Assembly: GCF_037027585.1 (NCBI RefSeq)
Contig: NZ_JAXCLE010000003.1
Location: 62,001-126,000 of the forward strand
From: Solibacillus ferritrahens
Lineage (GTDB): Bacteria; Bacillota; Bacilli; Bacillales_A; Planococcaceae
Length of the DNA stretch: 64,000 bases
Reading direction: 5' to 3'
Part shown: positions 59,605-64,000 of the stretch, one piece after another
Layout of the letters: each line of letters starts with the position of its first letter
How positions within the stretch are numbered: the first letter of the stretch is position 1
Notes under the pieces: model-generated
Database searches by the model: none
What the model was told of the DNA's origin: nothing
What the model saw: only the letters and a program-made list of their open reading frames with translations
Made by a program: the position numbers and the translations under genes

Positions 59605-60298
59605 TGTCAAAGGAATCTTGGCAGGTTATGACGGCAGCATGGTGTTAAATGATCTTACCTTCCAAGCACAAAAAGGACAAATTGTTGGAGTATTAGGACG
59701 AAATGGTGTGGGGAAATCGACATTATTAAAATCAATTATAGGATTAGTCCCATTAAAAGAAGGTGACATCCATTTTCATGAGCAAGGCTTAAAAAAGCTG
59801 CCGATTGATAAAAGAGCACGACTTGGTATAGGATACGTACCCCAAGGACGTGAAATTTTCCCGTCACTAACGGTTGAGGAGAATATATTACTAGGTTTTG
59901 AGATGATGGGCAAAGCAGGGAAAAATAAAAAAATACCTAATGAGGTTTTTGAGTGGTTCCCTGTCTTAAAAGAAATGCTCCATCGTAAAGGTGGCGATTT
60001 ATCAGGTGGGCAGCAGCAGCAGCTCGCGATTGCCCGCGCATACGTCGGACAGCCGGATATTTTACTGCTGGATGAACCGATGGAAGGAATTCAGCCATCC
60101 ATCGTGCAACTGATTCAGCAAGTTATTACGAAAATTGCTCGTGAAAAAAATATCGGTGTCGTGCTTGTAGAGCATGATTTGGATTTGGCCATGGAAACGG
60201 CAGACTTCATTTATGTAATGGATCACGGTCATATGGTCGTAGAAGGTGAAACGAATAAACTCAACATTCAGGATATTGAGAGACATTTAGTTGTGTAA
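59597..60298 (+). CDS. urtE: Urea ABC transporter ATP-binding protein
   Basis: A 233-residue LivF-type ATPase with Walker A GRNGVGKST, GYVPQGREIFPSLTVEENILLG, signature LSGGQQQQLAIARAYVG and Walker B ILLLDEPMEGIQPSI. The GRNGVGKST form and the I-Q-P after DEPMEG are typical of UrtE. It ends the urea operon; the peptide/nickel-type ABC operon starts 80 bases later. Confidence 0.94.
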   Translation: MLNVKGILAGYDGSMVLNDLTFQAQKGQIVGVLGRNGVGKSTLLKSIIGLVPLKEGDIHFHEQGLKKLPIDKRARLGIGYVPQGREIFPSLTVEENILLGFEMMGKAGKNKKIPNEVFEWFPVLKEMLHRKGGDLSGGQQQQLAIARAYVGQPDILLLDEPMEGIQPSIVQLIQQVITKIAREKNIGVVLVEHDLDLAMETADFIYVMDHGHMVVEGETNKLNIQDIERHLVV

Positions 60299-60378
60299 TG
60301 TTTTAAATATATGGAGCACTTGCTGCTCTTTATATTTTTGGAAACATCGTGTCACGAATAGAAAGATAGGTGTTATGA

Positions 60379-61332
60379 ATGTGGAAATATGTCAGCAAGC
60401 GATTTGGGAAAAGTGCGCTAGCATTAATTATTTGTTCATTTATATGCTTTATACTAATTCGCCAGCTCCCGGGAAGTGCAGCTTACAGTATTTACGGGGC
60501 TAATGCCCAGCGTCTAACAGAGGAAGAGAAAGTAAGAATTGAACAAGCATTGCTCGGAAATGAGTCGTTGATTATGCAATACATACAGTGGATAGGAGAT
60601 ATTTTACGGGGGGATTGGGGATTTTCCTTTAGTAAGCAACAGAACGTACTAACTTTAATAATGGAACAATCACTATATACCGCAATAGTTGTTACGCTTG
60701 CACTAATTTTTACAAATATTTTAATGACACTGTGGTTTTACCTTTTGCAGCGATTACGTCATAAACTGTTGCGCTCTATTTTAGGGGGGCTTCTACTAGG
60801 GGCTATGGTTGTGCCTGGTTTTTGGCTTAGCTTCTTTTTACTGTGGCTATGTGGTGTTATCCTTGGCTGGTTTCCGATCTATGGTGTAGGGGATGGCAGT
60901 ATAGGAGCACTCATATACCACGCAATATTACCGAGTATAGCCCTTGCGTTACCGGCTGTCTATTACGGAGTGAAACTATTAGAAGACCAATTTGCTGGGC
61001 TGAAGCAGCAACCCTTTATGATTCATCTTCAGAGGCGCGGTATTTCGAGGAGCCGATTGGCAAGGCATGTCTTTCCACATGTAGGTTTAGTTTATTTGCA
61101 ACTTAACGGTTATTTTGTAACAGCGTTTATTGGAGGGACAATTGCTGTGGAAACAGTTTTTTCGATTCCAGGCGTAGGAAAGCTAACAGTTGAAGCGACG
61201 AAACTACATGATTATCCAACATTATTGATGATTATTTTAGTGAGCTTAGCTGTAATTCTAGTGGTGCAATTATTGATTGATTTATGTAGCTGCTGGATTG
61301 ATCCGAGAGTATTTAGAAGTTTAAAGGACTGA
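60379..61332 (+). CDS. Peptide/nickel-type ABC permease (DppB/NikB-like)
   Basis: A 317-residue permease with six helices. The N-terminus ending IRQLPGSAA, followed by LGNESLIMQYIQWIGDILRGDWGFSFS, and the C-terminal GGTIAVETVFSIPGVGKLTVEATKLHDYPTLL are marks of the DppB/OppB/NikB family. It starts 80 bases after urtE on the same strand, with AGGTG before the ATG. The location beside a urea transporter suggests nickel import for urease, but a peptide role is equally possible; no urease gene is in the window. Confidence 0.88.
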   Translation: MWKYVSKRFGKSALALIICSFICFILIRQLPGSAAYSIYGANAQRLTEEEKVRIEQALLGNESLIMQYIQWIGDILRGDWGFSFSKQQNVLTLIMEQSLYTAIVVTLALIFTNILMTLWFYLLQRLRHKLLRSILGGLLLGAMVVPGFWLSFFLLWLCGVILGWFPIYGVGDGSIGALIYHAILPSIALALPAVYYGVKLLEDQFAGLKQQPFMIHLQRRGISRSRLARHVFPHVGLVYLQLNGYFVTAFIGGTIAVETVFSIPGVGKLTVEATKLHDYPTLLMIILVSLAVILVVQLLIDLCSCWIDPRVFRSLKD

Positions 61333-61339
61333 GTAACAC

Positions 61340-63430
61340 ATGTTAATAATCATTATTATAGTAGGGCTAATAGTATTAAAGGGAAATCCATATGAAATGT
61401 ATATAGGTGAAAATAACGTAGCACCGTCCATCACACATTTCTTTGGCACAGATGCATTTGGACGAGATGTATTTAGTAGAACGATAGCCGGTGCAGGATA
61501 TTCTATTTTAATGATAGTAATTGCGATAAGCGTCGTATTAGTTATTGGGGTGAGCGTAGGTGTATTGAGTAGCCTAGCCCCAAAATGGCTTGGAGATAAA
61601 ATTATTCTTGTACTTGATTTTATGAACAGCTTGCCGTCCATTGTCTATATTTTGCTCGTCGCCTCACTCGTAAAGCCTACACTATGGACGATTCCGATCA
61701 TTATTGGCTTATGTAGCTGGATGACGATTGCCCGACAAGTACGTATGCAATTACTACAAGAGAAGCAGCAGCCATATATCCTAATGGCAAAGCAAATTGA
61801 AACAACGAGGTGGCATCGTTTAAAGCGCTATTATATCCCTGCTATCTATCCTATTTTAGGTATCACAGTCATTCATGAGGCGATTCATGTGCTATTTGCA
61901 GAAGCTACAATTAGCTTTTTAGGCTTTGGACTCGCAGTGAATACACCGACGCTCGGCAATTTACTCATGGATGCGCAAAGCTACTTTTTACTAGGTGCAT
62001 GGTGGAATATTTTATTTCCGGGACTTTTTATTGCCGCTATTACTTTGTATTTGCTACATCTGAAAAGAAACACTTTGAAGGAGGTGCAAAAGATGCTGCA
62101 CGTAACGGGACTTTCCGTTTTTTGCGAAGGAAATTGCATCGTGAAAAACGCAACATTTCACATCAAGGCGGGCGACAAAATCGTCCTTACAGGGAAAAGT
62201 GGGATTGGTAAAACGATTCTAGCTAAAGCACTTTACGAAGGTGGCGATGAAGTAGCAACAGAAATTACAAAAGATGATGTCGTCCTTTTACCGCAGCATG
62301 CAGAGCAAAGCTTTAACCCTTTAAAAAAGGTAAGAGAACATTTTGAAGATATTCGTCTTTCAAAAGGCATCGAAAAAGAGCAGTTCTGGACTGAAATTAC
62401 TGATTATTTTGACTTATTTGAGTTGCCAATATCTTGTTTACGCTACTACCCATATGAATGTTCAGGGGGCATGCTGCAGCGAATTCAGCTTATTTTAGCG
62501 CACTGTCAGCAGCCGAAGCTATTAATAGCCGATGAGCCGACCGCTGCATTAAATGAGGCATTTATTTCTAAAACTTTATCCTTTTGGGAGGAGTCATGCG
62601 CAACAGGGATGGCTATTCTCGTTATCACTCATCAAGTTAAGTGGTACAGCGAATTTGCATCCCAATTTTTAAAGCTTGAGAATCAGAAACTCACATCTTT
62701 TCTTGAGCAGCCGAAGCCTCAAATAAAACCGATGAGATTCCAGCAAAAAAGCTTACTATGCTGCAGGCTGGACGGGGTCGCCTATCGACAAACAGGTGGC
62801 TTTTGGCGGAAACGTTTAACACCAGTATTAAAGATTGAACACTTTTCTTGTCAGCAAGGTGAAATCGTCGGTGTTTGTGGTGCAAGCGGCAGTGGGAAGA
62901 CGACCTTTTTACAAGTACTGCTAGCGCAGCTTGTATTTAAAGGGGAAGCAGTAAGAACAAGCATTCAATATGTACCACAAAGTTATACAGAAAGTCTCCC
63001 TGCTAAATGGACTGTCGCACAAGTTATACGCGAAGCACAGCAGGCAGCCGACTGCACTAAAGAGGAGTGTATCAGTCTACTTGAGCAGTTACAGCTACTG
63101 CCTGCACTTTTAAAACAAAAGGTATCTACGTTATCGGGAGGACAATGTCAAAAGCTTGCATTGTTCCGCGTGCTACTTAAGCGCCCAAAGTTACTTCTAT
63201 TAGATGAAGCTTTTGCTAGTTTAGATGAGCAGACAACGGAGGCGATTACCGACATTTTACTTCAATTTGTTAAGAAAGGCTTAACGATTGTTGCAGTCAG
63301 CCATGATGAGGCTTGGTTAAGTACCTACGCATCAAAACAATACATTGTAGAACGTCAGACCGTAAAGGAGCATCACAATGAAAAAAGTTATTCTACTAAT
63401 CATTATGTGTCTCATGCTAACAGCGTGTAA
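61340..63430 (+). CDS. Fused ABC permease and double ATPase, 696 aa
   Basis: One frame encodes three parts that are normally separate genes. Residues 1-250 are a DppC/NikC permease (FGTDAFGRDVFSRTIAGAGYS, FAEATISFLGFGLAVNTPTLGNLL). Residues 252-460 are a DppD-like ATPase (Walker A GKSGIGKT, signature CSGGMLQRIQLIL, Walker B LLIADEPTAAL). Residues 480-675 are a DppF-like ATPase (GASGSGKTT, LSGGQCQKLALFRVLL, LLLLDEAFASLDE). A perfect ribosome site (AAGGAGGTG, 62078-62086) sits before Met252 (ATG 62093), so the ATPase pair may also be made as a separate protein. The permease N-terminus is short for the family. Confidence 0.88.
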   Translation: MLIIIIIVGLIVLKGNPYEMYIGENNVAPSITHFFGTDAFGRDVFSRTIAGAGYSILMIVIAISVVLVIGVSVGVLSSLAPKWLGDKIILVLDFMNSLPSIVYILLVASLVKPTLWTIPIIIGLCSWMTIARQVRMQLLQEKQQPYILMAKQIETTRWHRLKRYYIPAIYPILGITVIHEAIHVLFAEATISFLGFGLAVNTPTLGNLLMDAQSYFLLGAWWNILFPGLFIAAITLYLLHLKRNTLKEVQKMLHVTGLSVFCEGNCIVKNATFHIKAGDKIVLTGKSGIGKTILAKALYEGGDEVATEITKDDVVLLPQHAEQSFNPLKKVREHFEDIRLSKGIEKEQFWTEITDYFDLFELPISCLRYYPYECSGGMLQRIQLILAHCQQPKLLIADEPTAALNEAFISKTLSFWEESCATGMAILVITHQVKWYSEFASQFLKLENQKLTSFLEQPKPQIKPMRFQQKSLLCCRLDGVAYRQTGGFWRKRLTPVLKIEHFSCQQGEIVGVCGASGSGKTTFLQVLLAQLVFKGEAVRTSIQYVPQSYTESLPAKWTVAQVIREAQQAADCTKEECISLLEQLQLLPALLKQKVSTLSGGQCQKLALFRVLLKRPKLLLLDEAFASLDEQTTEAITDILLQFVKKGLTIVAVSHDEAWLSTYASKQYIVERQTVKEHHNEKSYSTNHYVSHANSV

Positions 63431-64000
63431 CACAGCATCTAACACAGCGAATAGTAACCCAACAGAAAATGTACTGCGCTACGGTATTACGAAATCAATC
63501 GAGCATTTAAACCCAATCTTAACGGAAGAGGGACATAGTGAACTTCAGTCTCTTGTGTATAGAGGTTTAATGAAACAAACAGAAACAAACGATGTGGTAG
63601 GTGATGTAGCAAAAAGCGTTACCCTTTCTGAAGATGAATTGACCTATACATTTATGTTACATGAAGCAACTTGGCATGACGGGCGGCCAATTACGGCGGA
63701 TGATGTGAAATTTACACTCGAACAAATCAAAACACCTGAAGTAGCATCGCCGTATTTTAGCGATTTTCAAACGGTTGTAGGTGTAGAAATAGTCGATAAA
63801 CACACAGTACAAATCATCGTAAATGAGCCGACGCCTACGTTATTACATAAGCTAAAAGTTGGATTACTCCCACAGCACATTTATGAAGGGCAAGATATAT
63901 TAACAGCCCCACAAAATACAGCACCTGTAGGAAACGGACCATATGTACTAAAAAATTGGAGTGCTGATGATGTGTTGACTTTTGAAGCAAATGAACGTTT
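63378..64000 (+). CDS. Peptide/nickel-type ABC substrate-binding lipoprotein, partial
   Basis: The gene starts inside the end of the fused permease-ATPase gene (53-base overlap) and runs past the window edge; 207 residues are visible. MKKVILLIIMCLMLTAC gives a lipoprotein signal with lipobox LTAC (Cys17). The mature part shows the extracellular solute-binding family 5 features LRYGITKSIEHLNPILTEEG, YTFMLHEATWHDGRPITADDVKFTLEQIK and GNGPYVLKNW. AAAGGAGCATCACA is its ribosome site. It belongs with the permeases upstream; ligand could be peptide or nickel. Confidence 0.9.
   Translation, partial: MKKVILLIIMCLMLTACNTASNTANSNPTENVLRYGITKSIEHLNPILTEEGHSELQSLVYRGLMKQTETNDVVGDVAKSVTLSEDELTYTFMLHEATWHDGRPITADDVKFTLEQIKTPEVASPYFSDFQTVVGVEIVDKHTVQIIVNEPTPTLLHKLKVGLLPQHIYEGQDILTAPQNTAPVGNGPYVLKNWSADDVLTFEANER

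Overview
The window is a 64 kb low-GC stretch that reads as the chromosome of a Bacillales bacterium. The lipoprotein signals, strong Shine-Dalgarno sequences, SLH-type surface protein, LytTR-DUF3021 pair, YvrJ/SigO-type genes and CoA-disulfide reductase (bacillithiol/CoA thiol metabolism) all fit Firmicutes. The gene set suggests the Planococcaceae/Caryophanaceae side (Solibacillus or Lysinibacillus-like), which is inference only. No rRNA, tRNA, CRISPR array, phage or transposase gene was seen.

Layout. 0.1-7 kb: a decayed DUF2691 fragment, two small membrane proteins, a complete TAXI-type TRAP transporter operon (binding protein, DUF1850 protein, fused permease), and a block of small cytosolic proteins of unknown role (DUF2691, unknown, DUF4275). 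7-15 kb: AraC and LysR regulators, a DUF2332 protein, a methyltransferase, a phosphodiesterase/MFS operon and a second MFS carrier. 15-23 kb: a thiol/copper region, with a CoA-disulfide reductase-rhodanese under a CstR-like operator, a membrane TlpA, then nosL-nosD-nosL-nosY-nosF-tlpA without any nosZ. 23-29 kb: an accessory island with a YdjM-like protein, an Rgg-type regulator divergent from a 19-residue SHP-like hydrophobic peptide gene, a three-gene set resembling the split sigma factor SigO-RsoA with YvrJ, and a secreted acidic protein with 14 repeats of 18 residues. 29-38 kb: quinone reductase, a large unknown helical protein, a lipoprotein, a LytTR-DUF3021-ABC operon, a MarR-DUF3147 pair and an HTH protein. 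38-54 kb: carboxylate symporter, a YcdB/SLH surface protein, membrane proteins, a BASS transporter, a sugar ABC operon lacking its ATPase, DedA, and an ABC-2 exporter pair. 54-64 kb: the urea ABC transporter urtABCDE followed by a peptide/nickel-type ABC operon whose inner permease and two ATPases form one reading frame. The last gene runs off the window.

What stands out. (1) The Rgg/SHP-like pair at 24383-25387, which would be a peptide pheromone circuit, is the best candidate for an undescribed system; it sits next to the split sigma factor. (2) Three families of dispersed intergenic repeats recur through the window. One (B) keeps nested stems with compensatory base changes between copies, separates urtA from urtB, and a piece of it has become the C-terminus of a membrane protein. 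(3) The nos maturation genes occur without the reductase. All gene functions are by recognition of sequence motifs by eye; no database search was possible.
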